From: Pseudonocardia sp. DSM 110487
Lineage (GTDB): Bacteria; Actinomycetota; Actinomycetes; Mycobacteriales; Pseudonocardiaceae
DNA length: 64,000 nucleotides
Assembly: GCF_019468565.1 (NCBI RefSeq)
Contig: NZ_CP080521.1
Span: 5,704,001-5,768,000, forward strand
Reading direction: 5' to 3'
In this document: positions 32,977 through 41,525 of the stretch, one piece after another
Layout of the letters: every line of letters starts with the position of its first letter
Numbering within the stretch: the first letter of the stretch is position 1
Position numbers and translations under genes: made by a program
The notes under the pieces: model-generated
Told to the model about the DNA's origin: nothing
The model's database searches: none
What the model saw: the letters and a program-made list of their open reading frames with translations, nothing else

Positions 32977-33912
32977 TCACGGGCCGATGAACAGCTCCGG
33001 GACGGCAGCCTCCGCAGCGGCCCGCAGTGCCGGGACCGCCACCTCGTCGACCGACCGGTGCGGCCAGCGGACGCGCGTGCCGATCGGGGCCCAGCCGCCG
33101 ATCGCGGCGAGGGTCTTGTCGAGCGCGGGATCGGAGTGGCCGGCGCGGCCGAGCGGGCCGATGTGGGCGTCGAGGAAGCCGCGCAGCCGCTCCTCGAACG
33201 CCAGCGCGGCGGGCAGGTCGCTGGTGATCAGCGCGTACCAGCGGGCGGCACCGGCCGGGCTGAGGCAGGCCACGTTCGAGTACGCACCCGCAGCGCCGCG
33301 GGCGTACCCGGAGGCCAGCGTGTGGCCCGCCACGAAGATCGCGAGGCGGCCGCCCACCGCGTCGGCCATCCGCGTGTACCAGGCGTCGTCGCCGCCGGGC
33401 ACCTTCACGCCGATCAGCGCCGGGACCTCGTCGGCGAGCTTCCCGAACAGCTCAGGCGGGATCTGCGTCTTCGCGTAAGGCGGGTTGTAGAGCACCAGCG
33501 GCACCCCGTCGGCCACGGCGGCCATGCGCTCGACGGACGCGAGCACCTCGTCGGGTCCGAGCGGCAACCAGTCGGGCAGCACCACCTGGATCGCGCAAGG
33601 GCGCAGGTCGGCGGCGCGGGCGATCCGCTCGAGGGACAGCTGCCCGCTGGGGTGGCTCGCCCCGAGCTGGAACGGCATGCCCGCCGCGGTGCAGCGCTCC
33701 GCGACGAGCGCGTGCAGCCGGTCGTACTCGGCCTCGGTGAGCGTGTGGAACTCACCCGCGGTCCCGTTGGTGTAGATGCCGTGCACGCCGGAGGCGAGCA
33801 CCCGGTCGAGCGCGACGGCGAGCCGGTCGAAGTCGATGCTCTCGTCGTCCCGGATCGGCAGCAGCACGGTGGCCCATACGCCGTGCAGCGCGGACGCGGT
33901 CAGCGACTCCAC
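32977..33912 (-). CDS. DapA-family aldolase/lyase (dihydrodipicolinate synthase-like)
   Basis: The 311-residue product is a class I pyruvate-type aldolase barrel. The carboxylate-binding GTTGE motif appears as NGTAGEF near 49-55, the active-site Tyr in LVLYNPPYA, and the Schiff-base Lys in IGVKVPGGDD. The long C-terminal part supports a DapA-superfamily lyase rather than true DapA. It is the last gene of the operon, three bases after the GntR gene. Together with the second aldolase it points to breakdown of a 2-keto-3-deoxy sugar acid or similar. Substrate unknown. Confidence 0.85.
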   Translation of the reverse strand: MESLTASALHGVWATVLLPIRDDESIDFDRLAVALDRVLASGVHGIYTNGTAGEFHTLTEAEYDRLHALVAERCTAAGMPFQLGASHPSGQLSLERIARAADLRPCAIQVVLPDWLPLGPDEVLASVERMAAVADGVPLVLYNPPYAKTQIPPELFGKLADEVPALIGVKVPGGDDAWYTRMADAVGGRLAIFVAGHTLASGYARGAAGAYSNVACLSPAGAARWYALITSDLPAALAFEERLRGFLDAHIGPLGRAGHSDPALDKTLAAIGGWAPIGTRVRWPHRSVDEVAVPALRAAAEAAVPELFIGP

Positions 33913-33915
33913 TGC

Positions 33916-34620
33916 TCAGCCCGCATCCGATTCCGGGGTACGCAGCAGGGCGGCGCGCTCCCGGATGTCGTCGAAGTGCTGCTGCATCGCCGCGATGCTC
34001 TCGCCCGCGTCGCCGGACTGCAGCGCACGAATGATCCGCAGGTGCACCGCCCCGCGTCCGCCCTCGGGCGGCACCGGGATCGAGTCGCCGAGCCGCGTGA
34101 ACAGCTCCCAGAAGACCTCGATGAGGTTGTCGACGAGCGGGTTGCCCAGCGCCCGGTAGAGCACCAGGTGGAACCGCTTGTCGACCTCGGTGATCGGCTT
34201 CCCGCGCGCCTCGAGCGCGGTCATCTCGTCGGCGAGCCGGGCGCACTCGGCGAGCTCGACCTGCGGGTTCAGCCGCGCGACCGCCGGCATCAGGCCGAGC
34301 TCCATCGCCTCGCGCGCGGTGAGGATCTCCTCCAAGGCAGTGCCGGCCGCGGCGAGCCCGTAGGGCAGCTGCTCGATCAGCGGGCGGAAGGAGAACGCCG
34401 AGACGAACAGGCCGTTGCCGTGCCGGGCCTCGATGACGCCGAGGGTCTGCAGGCTGCGCGTGGCCTCGCGCAGCGACAGCCGGCTCACGCCGAGCCGCTC
34501 CGCGAGCGCGGACTCGGACGGCAACCGGTCCCCCGGGCCGAGCCCGGCCTCGGTGATGAAGTCCCGCAGCCGGGCCTGTGCCTCGCGGTAGATCGGGTTC
34601 TTGACCCGTTTCTCAGCCAT
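33916..34620 (-). CDS. GntR-family (FadR subfamily) regulator
   Basis: The 234-residue product has an N-terminal winged helix (LPSESALAERLGVSRLSLREATRSL near 31-55) and a C-terminal all-helical FCD domain (75-225) with likely metal-binding Asp/His residues (FHLVLYRALGN). ATG 34620 has GGAGGGCG upstream. It is encoded within the operon it probably controls, between two aldolase genes. The perfect palindrome AGGTTAGATATCTAACCT in the operon promoter is a fitting operator. The effector is probably a sugar-acid intermediate. Confidence 0.9.
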   Translation of the reverse strand: MAEKRVKNPIYREAQARLRDFITEAGLGPGDRLPSESALAERLGVSRLSLREATRSLQTLGVIEARHGNGLFVSAFSFRPLIEQLPYGLAAAGTALEEILTAREAMELGLMPAVARLNPQVELAECARLADEMTALEARGKPITEVDKRFHLVLYRALGNPLVDNLIEVFWELFTRLGDSIPVPPEGGRGAVHLRIIRALQSGDAGESIAAMQQHFDDIRERAALLRTPESDAG

Positions 34621-35512
34621 CGACGCCCTCCAGCGCCGCACGCACGGCAGCGGCCAGCTCGCCCACCAAAGCAGCGGAAGCGTCGTCCAGGCGGCCGTAC
34701 GGCGACCGCGCCGGGCCCGCGTCCGGGCCTAGCGCGTTCATCAGCGCCTTGAGGAACCCGATCCCGCCGTTCGCGTTCGCGACCCTCGCCACCTCGCGGA
34801 ACGGCGCGTGCAGCCGGTAGGCCTCGGCAGGCTCGCCGCGGCGAAACGCGGCTGCGACCGCATGTGCCAGGGGAGCCATGCCGTTGTAGAGGCTGCCGAT
34901 CACCTTGTCGACACCGCAGGCCAGCCCGGCGGGCAGCAGCTCGTCCCGTCCGAAGTACGCGTCGATCCCCGGAGCGGCCGCGCGGGTGCGGTCGTACTCG
35001 AGCAGGTCGCCATCGGTGAACTTCACGGCGCCCGTGGTCGGCGCCGCCGCGGCGAGCGCCGCGACCACCTCGGACGGCCGGAAACGCGAGCCGGTCATGC
35101 TCGGGATGTGGTAGAAGCCGAACGGTGTGCCCGGCGCCGCCGCCGCGATCGCGGCGAGGTGCGCCACCAGCGCGTCGAGGGTCGGAGCGTCGCCGTAGTA
35201 CGGGCCGACTGCCCCGATCAGGTCGGCCCCGCAGGACTCGGCGTGCGCGGCGAGCTGCTGCGCCTGCGCGAGGTCGGTGTGCCCCACGTGCACGCCCAGC
35301 TTCAAGCCGGAGGGGCGGGCGTCCTGCCACGCCTCTGCCAGCGACTGCCGCTCGGCCGCGTCCATGGCCGCGAACTCGCCCGTCGTCCCGCCGACGAACG
35401 CGCCCGCCACGCCGGTGGCGTGCAGGTGTGCGGCCTGCGCCGCGACGACGTCGAGGGCCAGCTTCCCGTCCGGCGTGAACGGGGTCGGCGTGGCGGCCCA
35501 GATCTCGAGCAT
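34613..35512 (-). CDS. N-acetylneuraminate lyase-like aldolase
   Basis: The 299-residue product is another DapA-superfamily barrel. It has the intact GGTTGEF motif near 41-47, the active-site Tyr in FGFYHIPSMTG and the Schiff-base Lys in GAVKFTDGD. The Y-x-IPxxTG and KFTD patterns are closer to N-acetylneuraminate lyase than to DapA, so it may cleave sialic acid or a similar keto-deoxy sugar. It overlaps the GntR gene by eight bases and follows the permease genes by 14. No NanE/NanK homologue is in the window, so the sialic-acid reading is unsure. Confidence 0.8.
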   Translation of the reverse strand: MLEIWAATPTPFTPDGKLALDVVAAQAAHLHATGVAGAFVGGTTGEFAAMDAAERQSLAEAWQDARPSGLKLGVHVGHTDLAQAQQLAAHAESCGADLIGAVGPYYGDAPTLDALVAHLAAIAAAAPGTPFGFYHIPSMTGSRFRPSEVVAALAAAAPTTGAVKFTDGDLLEYDRTRAAAPGIDAYFGRDELLPAGLACGVDKVIGSLYNGMAPLAHAVAAAFRRGEPAEAYRLHAPFREVARVANANGGIGFLKALMNALGPDAGPARSPYGRLDDASAALVGELAAAVRAALEGVDG

Positions 35513-35526
35513 GCAGCGAGTCCTCT

Positions 35527-36348
35527 CTAACCCTTTGTGGCACCGTCGGTCAGACCGGCCACGATGTAACGCTGGAGCAGCACGAACAGCACGATCACCG
35601 GCACGGCAACCACAGCGGACACGGCCATGAGCTCGTTCCACCGGGTGCCGAACGCGTTGGTGAGCTTCGCGATCACCACGCTCACCGGCTGCAGCTCGTC
35701 GCCGGTCGCGAGCGCGAGGCCGAACACGAACTCGCCCCACGCGCCGAGGAAGCTGACAACCGCCATCGTGATCACGCCGGGGATGCTGACCGGCAGGGCC
35801 ACGCGGACGAACGCGCCGAACGTCGTGCAGCCGTCCACGCGCGCGGCCTCGAGGACCTCGCCGGGGACCGACAGGAAGTACGGCCGCATGATCGTGATCG
35901 CGAGGGGGATGGAGAGCGAGCAGTTCGCGATGATCAGCCCCGCGTAGGTGTTGACCAGCCCCACCCGCCCGAAGAGCACGAACATGGGCAGCGCGAGGTT
36001 GACCGCCGGGATCATCTGCACGGCCAGGAAGAGCAGCAGCGCGGGCGTGACCCACCGGATGCGCAGGCGGGCGAGCCCGTACGCCGCCGGGACCGCCACG
36101 ACCAGCGTGAGCACCGTGGTGCCGGTCGCGATGACGAACGTGTTGACCAGGCCGCGGGCGATGTCCGGGTCGCCGAACACCGCGGTCTGGTAGGCCGCGA
36201 GCGTCGGGGGCACGGGCACGAGCGCGGGCGGCCTCGCGAAGACGTCGGCCTGCTGCTTGAACGACGTGTTGAGCATCCAGTAGACGGGCAGCAGGTACAC
36301 CGCCGTCACGGCGACGGCGATGCCGAGCCGGATCCGCTCGCGCGTCAT
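35527..36348 (-). CDS. Carbohydrate ABC transporter permease (MalG type)
   Basis: The 273-residue product has six membrane helices and the inner-membrane EAA motif, EAARVDGCTTFGAFVRVALP near 175-195, which docks to the ATPase. NTSFKQQADVFARPP after helix 1 is typical of the MalG/UgpE group. Its ATG 36348 overlaps the partner permease by four bases. The operon encodes no ATPase, so a shared MsiK-type ATPase elsewhere in the genome probably powers it, as is usual in actinobacteria. Confidence 0.92.
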   Translation of the reverse strand: MTRERIRLGIAVAVTAVYLLPVYWMLNTSFKQQADVFARPPALVPVPPTLAAYQTAVFGDPDIARGLVNTFVIATGTTVLTLVVAVPAAYGLARLRIRWVTPALLLFLAVQMIPAVNLALPMFVLFGRVGLVNTYAGLIIANCSLSIPLAITIMRPYFLSVPGEVLEAARVDGCTTFGAFVRVALPVSIPGVITMAVVSFLGAWGEFVFGLALATGDELQPVSVVIAKLTNAFGTRWNELMAVSAVVAVPVIVLFVLLQRYIVAGLTDGATKG

Positions 36349-37280
36349 GCTGTCTCCTCCCTGCGCAGCGACCGGAAGTAGAAGATCGACAGCACCAGCG
36401 GCACCAGCAGCATGACGGTGGTGGCCACCGCGGCGGTGTCGTAGCGGCGGAACTCGAACGCCTCCTGGAAGGCGTAGAGCGGCAGGGTGAGCGTGGCGCC
36501 GCCCGGGCCGCCCCGCGTCATGAGGTAGATGGTGTCGAACGTCTTGAAGGCGAAGATGAAGATCAGCAGCATCACCGTGACGCTGACCGGCCGCAGCGCG
36601 GGAAGCGTGACGTGCCGGAACTGCTGCCAGGCCGAGGCGCCATCGATGCGCGCTGCCTCGTACAGCATCGTCGGAACCCCCTGCAGGCCCGCGACCAGCA
36701 GGATCATCGCGAACGGCGCGAAGCTCCACGCGGTGGCCGCGATCACCGACACCAGCGCCGGGCCGGGCTGGCCGAGCCAGAAGACATCGCCCTCGATGAG
36801 GCCGAGGCCGCGCAGCACCGCGTTGAGCAGCCCGTAGGAGCCGTCGAGCAGCCAGCGCCACACGTTCGCACCTACCACCGTCGGCAGGATCCACGCCAGC
36901 ATCAGCAGCGCCCGCATCACGTTGCGGCCCGCGAACCGGTGGACGAACAGCAGCGCGAGGGCGAGGCCGCCGACGTAGGTCAGCACCACGGTGCCGACGG
37001 TGTAGACCAGCGACAGCCACAGGGCCTGCCAGAACTCGGCGCGACCGAACTGGTTGGCGAAGTTGGCGAACCCCACCCACTCGGCGCCGCCCCTGATGAC
37101 CTCCCTGAGGCCGACGTCCTGGAACGCCTGCAGCACGCTGTAGACCAGCGGATACACCACCGTGACGGCGACGAACAGCACCGCGGGCAGCAGGAACAGC
37201 TGGTCAGCGCGGTTACCCGCGCGCCGGCGCGGCCGGTGGGCCGGCGCCGGCGTGCGGGTGCGCTCGAGAACCGCGGTCAT
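36345..37280 (-). CDS. Carbohydrate ABC transporter permease (MalF type)
   Basis: The 311-residue product has six membrane helices after a basic N-terminal tail (RPRRRAGNRADQ), with the EAA motif at EAARIDGASAWQQFRHVTLP and the LYAFQEAFEF segment seen near the end of MalF/UgpA-type permeases. It forms the heterodimeric channel with the downstream permease. It overlaps both neighbours by four bases. The absence of an ATPase gene again indicates use of a shared ATPase. Confidence 0.92.
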   Translation of the reverse strand: MTAVLERTRTPAPAHRPRRRAGNRADQLFLLPAVLFVAVTVVYPLVYSVLQAFQDVGLREVIRGGAEWVGFANFANQFGRAEFWQALWLSLVYTVGTVVLTYVGGLALALLFVHRFAGRNVMRALLMLAWILPTVVGANVWRWLLDGSYGLLNAVLRGLGLIEGDVFWLGQPGPALVSVIAATAWSFAPFAMILLVAGLQGVPTMLYEAARIDGASAWQQFRHVTLPALRPVSVTVMLLIFIFAFKTFDTIYLMTRGGPGGATLTLPLYAFQEAFEFRRYDTAAVATTVMLLVPLVLSIFYFRSLRREETA

Positions 37281-38500
37281 GACGTCCCGAGTGCCTCGTC
37301 GATCGTGGCCTGGGCGCTGCGCGCGGCGTCCGGGACCGGGGTGCCGCTGATCGCCTGTTGGAGTGCGGCCTGCAGCGCGGTCAGTACTTCAGTGGTGTGG
37401 GGTGCCAGCGCCGCGTCGGGCGCCCACGCCTGCTGGAGCTGCTGGGCGAAGACCGCGCGAACCGGGTCTTCCGCGGTGCCCGGCACGTCGTCGCGGGCCG
37501 GGAGCTTGTTGCGCTCCGGCAGGTAGACCTGCAGCTCGTCGGGCCGCTGCATGAAGCTGATGAGGTCCCATGCCCGGTCGACGTCGTCGCTGGTGGCGCC
37601 GATCGTCAGGTTCTCCGCGGACAGCATCGTCTGTCCCGTCGTCTCCGACGGCAGCACGGCGACGCTCCACTGCAGGTCGGGGTTCTCCTCGCGCAGGATG
37701 TTCACGTACGTCGCCGAGTTGATCATCATTGCGGCCTGGCCGGTGGCGAACTGGTTCTTCGCGTCCTCCTCGTTCCAGGTGAGGAAGCCCTCCGACAGCG
37801 CGCCGCTCTGCACCATCCGCTGGAACGACTCGAGCGCGGCGTGCCCGCCGGGGCTGTCGATCTCGGTGGGCTGCGCGCCCGCCGCGAGCATCCGGATCGC
37901 CAGGCCGGTGGCGCCCTCTGCGCCCTCGATCCCGCTCACCGCGAGCCCGGCCCGGCCCTGGCCGGAAAGGGACGCGGCGGTGGCCTCCATCTCGGCCCAC
38001 GTCGTCGGGGCCTGCTGCACCATCGCGGTGTTGTAGTAGACGGCGTATGCGTCGGCCAGGTGCGGGACGCCGTAGGTCTTCCCGTCGGCCTGCGTCGACT
38101 CCCAGCTGGTCGGGAAGTACTCGCCCTGCTGCCCCCACGCCTGCACCTGGGGGCTCAGGTCCTGGATCACGCCGGCATCGGCCATGGCCGCCGTGTCGAA
38201 CGCGCTGATCAGCGCGATGTCGGGGCCGTCACCCGCCGCCGCGGCCTGGGTCAGGGTGCGGTTGAAGTCGTCGTACGGGATGAAGCGGATGTCGACGTCG
38301 GTGCCGCTCTGCTGCTCGTAGCGGGCGACGAGGTCGTAGAGCGGCTTGCCGGTCGGCATCGACTCGTCGCCGTAGAACTGCCAGACCGACAGCGGCTCCG
38401 CCGCATCGCCGCCACCGGTCTCGCCACCGCCGCCCGCGCACCCCGCCGCCGCGAGGACGGCGGCGGCCATCACCACGGTGGCTCTCACGACTGTCCGCAT
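37277..38500 (-). CDS. Extracellular sugar-binding lipoprotein of the ABC importer
   Basis: The 407-residue product begins with a lipoprotein signal peptide; the lipobox AAAGC places the acylated Cys near residue 21, followed by a Gly-rich linker. The rest is a family 1 solute-binding fold: WQFYGDES, ALISAFDTAAMADAGVIQDL, TYGVPHLADAYAVYYN and GQAAMMINSATYV are characteristic. AAGGAGG upstream supports ATG 38500. It is the first gene of the six-gene sugar-acid operon and sits right behind the palindromic promoter. Confidence 0.92.
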   Translation of the reverse strand: MRTVVRATVVMAAAVLAAAGCAGGGGETGGGDAAEPLSVWQFYGDESMPTGKPLYDLVARYEQQSGTDVDIRFIPYDDFNRTLTQAAAAGDGPDIALISAFDTAAMADAGVIQDLSPQVQAWGQQGEYFPTSWESTQADGKTYGVPHLADAYAVYYNTAMVQQAPTTWAEMEATAASLSGQGRAGLAVSGIEGAEGATGLAIRMLAAGAQPTEIDSPGGHAALESFQRMVQSGALSEGFLTWNEEDAKNQFATGQAAMMINSATYVNILREENPDLQWSVAVLPSETTGQTMLSAENLTIGATSDDVDRAWDLISFMQRPDELQVYLPERNKLPARDDVPGTAEDPVRAVFAQQLQQAWAPDAALAPHTTEVLTALQAALQQAISGTPVPDAARSAQATIDEALGTS

Positions 38501-38528
38501 GTCCGACCTCCTTGTCCGAGTCGGGACG

Positions 38529-38558
38529 AAAATAGGTTAGATATCTAACCTCTGTCAA
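38529..38558 (-). promoter_or_regulatory. Promoter with a perfect 18-bp operator in its spacer
   Basis: On the minus strand TTGACA (38558-38553) and TATTTT (38534-38529) are separated by 18 bases. The palindrome AGGTTAGATATCTAACCT (38534-38551) fills that spacer almost exactly. It lies just upstream of the binding-protein gene, whose AAGGAGG is at 38508-38514. The GntR product of the operon is the likely repressor. Confidence 0.78.
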
Positions 38559-38595
38559 CGCGGCGCGGCACTCGTTGCTGTGGCAGGCTCGGGTG

Positions 38596-39219
38596 ATGGT
38601 GGACCCAACGCTGTTCGCCGCCTTCGTCGTCGCCGTCGCGCTGCTCGTGCTCACTCCGGGGCCGGACATGCTGTTCGTGATGGCGGTGGGCGCCACCGGC
38701 GGACCCGTCGTCGGGCTCTGCGCCGCCGCCGGTGTCGCCGCAGGCCTTGCCGTGCACGCGACGGCCACCGCGTTCGGACTGGCCGCCCTGTTCTCGGCCG
38801 TGCCCACGCTCTACGTCGTCGTGAAGATCTGCGGGGCCGGGTACCTGCTTTACCTCGGGATCGCGACGCTGCGCAGGCGCGACGAGCCGCTGGTGCGCGC
38901 CGACGGGGCGGGCGGCGGGCGCGGGCGCGCCTTCCGCCGCGGCCTGCTCACCAACCTGCTCAACCCGAAGGTCGTGCTGTTCAACGCCGCGTTCCTGCCG
39001 CAGTTCGTCGACCCGGCCCGCGGGAACGTCACCACACAGCTGCTCGTGCTCGGCGCCGCGTTCGTCGTGGTCGACCTGCTCGTCGACGGTCCCATCGGGC
39101 TGCTCGCGGGGCGGCTCGGCACGCTGCTCGCCGAGCGGCGCCGCGCGGTCCGGCGGCTGCACATCGCCACCGGATCGATCTTCATCGGGCTGTCCGCCCG
39201 GCTCGCGCTGACCCGCTGA
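38596..39219 (+). CDS. LysE/RhtB-family exporter
   Basis: The 207-residue product has five or six membrane helices with the LysE motif LTPGPDMLFVMAVGATGG near 18-36 and the central FRRGLLTNLLNPKVVLFNAAFLP, both diagnostic. Such proteins export amino acids or homoserine lactones. I start at ATG 38596, where protein-like sequence begins. It is divergent from the sugar-acid operon, about 95 bases apart, and ends five bases before the convergent MFS gene. Substrate unknown. Confidence 0.9.
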   Translation: MVDPTLFAAFVVAVALLVLTPGPDMLFVMAVGATGGPVVGLCAAAGVAAGLAVHATATAFGLAALFSAVPTLYVVVKICGAGYLLYLGIATLRRRDEPLVRADGAGGGRGRAFRRGLLTNLLNPKVVLFNAAFLPQFVDPARGNVTTQLLVLGAAFVVVDLLVDGPIGLLAGRLGTLLAERRRAVRRLHIATGSIFIGLSARLALTR

Positions 39220-39224
39220 GACCC

Positions 39225-40385
39225 TCAGGCGCGCGGCAGCGCGAGCGCACCTCCGGCGGCCGCGATCGCCGCCGCGCCGAACGCGACCGGCGCCGTCGTG
39301 AGGTCGGACAGCAGGCCGAGCGCGGGCGCGGCGAGGGTCTGCCCCACCGCGATGAGCAGGAAGGCTGCGCCCACCCCGAGCGCGGGCGCGTCCGGGTAGG
39401 TGCGCGTCCCCCAGACCAGCAGCACGGCGGTGAGACCGATGTACACCGCCCCGAACAGCGCGGCCGCCACGAACACCACCGGCAGCACGCCGGGCGCGAG
39501 TGCGAACGCGGCGGTCGCGGCGGCGAGCAGCAACATTCCCGCGACCCACGCGCGGCCCAGCCCGGTCCGCGCGACCAGGTCGCCGGTGAACGCGCCCGCC
39601 ACCCCTGCCACCCCGAGGGCGATCCACATCAGGGTCGAGGCCGCCGCGCTCACGCCCGCGGTCACGACGAGGTCGCGCCCGAAGACCCACACCGCCGCGC
39701 TGCCGGCCCCCAGCGCCGCGGCGGCCAGCAGTAGCCGTCCCGTCCCCGGCCGCCACCACGGGCCGCGGGCGGCGTCCTCGGACTGGCGACGGGTCCGGCC
39801 ACCCGGGATCGTAGCGACCGTCCACGCAGTGACCAGCACGGCGATCCCGCAGTAGGTCGCCCATGCCAGGCGCCAGCTCCCGAACAGCAGGAGCGCGATC
39901 GGCCCGGACACCGCCACCCCGACCCCGGTACCGGCGTTGACCACGGTCTGCACGCGGTCGGCGCGGTCGGCCCGCACCCACCGGGCCACGGCGTCGGCCA
40001 GCGGAGGGGAGGCCAGGCCCGTGCTCGACCCGGCGATCACCACGCCCACCGCGAGTACAGGCACACCGGGGGCGAGCGCGATCAGGCCGGTGCCGAGCAC
40101 CGCGGCGAGCCCGGCAGCCGTCGCGACCGCCCGCGGCCCCCAGCGGACCGTCGCGAGCGTCGCCGCGACGACGGCCACGCAGTAGCCTGCGTAGCTGCTC
40201 GACGCGATCGCGCCGGCCGCCGCGGCCCCGAGCCCGAACTCCACCGTGAACGCCGGGACGAAGAGGCCGTACGCGAACCGGGCGAGGCCGTAGCAGACCG
40301 CGATGACCGCCAGCCCTGCCGCCGCCAGGCGCACGGCCCCGACGGCGGCCTGTGTCTGCACGGTCCGTCCCCCCACTGGATGCAT
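39225..40385 (-). CDS. MFS transporter, CynX/YbfB-like
   Basis: The 386-residue product (from ATG 40385; 378 if GTG 40361 is used) has 12 membrane helices. CYGLARFAYGLFVPAF in helix 1 is the motif of the YbfB/YjiJ-like MFS group, and YAGYCVAVVAATL and GLASPPLADAVARWV fit MFS helices 2 and 4-5. GTG 40361 has GGGGGGACGG upstream and may be the true start. It is divergent from the methyltransferase pair and convergent with LysE. Substrate unknown. Confidence 0.82.
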   Translation of the reverse strand: MHPVGGRTVQTQAAVGAVRLAAAGLAVIAVCYGLARFAYGLFVPAFTVEFGLGAAAAGAIASSSYAGYCVAVVAATLATVRWGPRAVATAAGLAAVLGTGLIALAPGVPVLAVGVVIAGSSTGLASPPLADAVARWVRADRADRVQTVVNAGTGVGVAVSGPIALLLFGSWRLAWATYCGIAVLVTAWTVATIPGGRTRRQSEDAARGPWWRPGTGRLLLAAAALGAGSAAVWVFGRDLVVTAGVSAAASTLMWIALGVAGVAGAFTGDLVARTGLGRAWVAGMLLLAAATAAFALAPGVLPVVFVAAALFGAVYIGLTAVLLVWGTRTYPDAPALGVGAAFLLIAVGQTLAAPALGLLSDLTTAPVAFGAAAIAAAGGALALPRA

Positions 40386-40460
40386 GCCGTCGAGTACCCG
40401 GATCGGGACGGAGGCACCAAGGTCGTCGCCGTAGAGCGGACGGCTGGAAGACTCGTCGGC

Positions 40461-41525
40461 GTGGACCCCGACCCGGATCGCACCCGCGCCTTCGGCGAGC
40501 AACTGCTGGGCATCCTCACCGGCGGCGTGCTCACGATGCTGATCGGCATCGGCCACCGCACCGGCCTGTTCGCGGCCGCGGCGCGCGGCCCTGCCACCAG
40601 CATGGAGCTCGCCGAACGCGCCGAGCTGCACGAGAGGTACGTGCGCGAGTGGCTGGGCGCCATGGTGACCGGCGGGATCATGGAGTACGACCCGGCAGGC
40701 GGCCGGTACTCGCTGCCCGCCGAGCACGCGGCGCTCCTGACCGGGGCCACGTCGCGCAACATCGGCCCCGCCGCGAGCAGCCTGCGCACGCTCGGGTCCG
40801 TGCTCCCGCAGGTCGAGCGGTGCTTCACCGACGGAGGCGGCGTCCCGATCGCCGAGTACGCCGCGGTGTCGGCGGGCGGGCTCGGCGAGACGTGGCGCCA
40901 CATCTACGACGAGCACCTCGTCGACGGCTTCCTCGGGCCGGTGCCGGGCCTGCTGGAGCGACTGCGCGCCGGGGTGCGCGTGCTCGACCTCGGCTGCGGT
41001 ACCGGCCACGCCGTCAACGTGCTGGCGCGCCGGTTCCCGCGCTCGACGTTCGACGGCCTCGACATCGCCACCGACGCGATCGCCGACGCCGAGGCCGAGC
41101 GCACCGCGTTCGACCTCCCGAACGCGGCCTTCGCCGTGGCCGATGCCGCCGACCTCGCGCCCGACAAGCCCTACGACGTGATCACCGCGTTCGACGCGAT
41201 CCACGACCAGGCGGCGCCGGAGGTCGTGCTGCGCCGCATCCGGGACGCGCTCGCGCCGGACGGCGTGTTCGTGATGATCGACACGAAGTTCGCGACGAGG
41301 CTGGAGGACAACGTCGGCAACCCGTACGCCCCCCTTTCCTACGGGGTCAGCCTCCTGTTCTGCGTGCCCACCTCCATCGCGACCGGCGGTAGCGGGCTCG
41401 GCGCGATGTGGGGCCAGGAACGGGCGACGGAAATGCTCGCCGACGCCGGGTTCACCGACGTCGAGGTGTTCGACACGCCGCGCCCGCAGAACTGCATGTA
41501 CGTCTGCCGGACGGAGGAGTCGTGA
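40461..41525 (+). CDS. Class I SAM-dependent methyltransferase with winged-helix N-terminus
   Basis: The 354-residue product has a ~100-residue N-terminal helical region (GILTGGVLTMLIGIGHRTGL, then SMELAERAELHERYVREWLGA) of the dimerisation winged-helix type. A Rossmann methyltransferase domain follows with motif I VLDLGCGTGHAVN near 170, acidic loop GLDIA and ITAFDAIHDQ. This matches a rhodanese-independent group annotated as SAM methyltransferases in actinobacteria. I chose GTG 40461; the frame is open from 40380. It overlaps the following gene by four bases. Confidence 0.83.
   Translation: MDPDPDRTRAFGEQLLGILTGGVLTMLIGIGHRTGLFAAAARGPATSMELAERAELHERYVREWLGAMVTGGIMEYDPAGGRYSLPAEHAALLTGATSRNIGPAASSLRTLGSVLPQVERCFTDGGGVPIAEYAAVSAGGLGETWRHIYDEHLVDGFLGPVPGLLERLRAGVRVLDLGCGTGHAVNVLARRFPRSTFDGLDIATDAIADAEAERTAFDLPNAAFAVADAADLAPDKPYDVITAFDAIHDQAAPEVVLRRIRDALAPDGVFVMIDTKFATRLEDNVGNPYAPLSYGVSLLFCVPTSIATGGSGLGAMWGQERATEMLADAGFTDVEVFDTPRPQNCMYVCRTEES

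Noticed and set aside
34613..38500. Sialic acid catabolism (nan) operon by name
   Set aside because: One aldolase is NanA-like, but NanE, NanK, NagA and NagB are not seen in the window.
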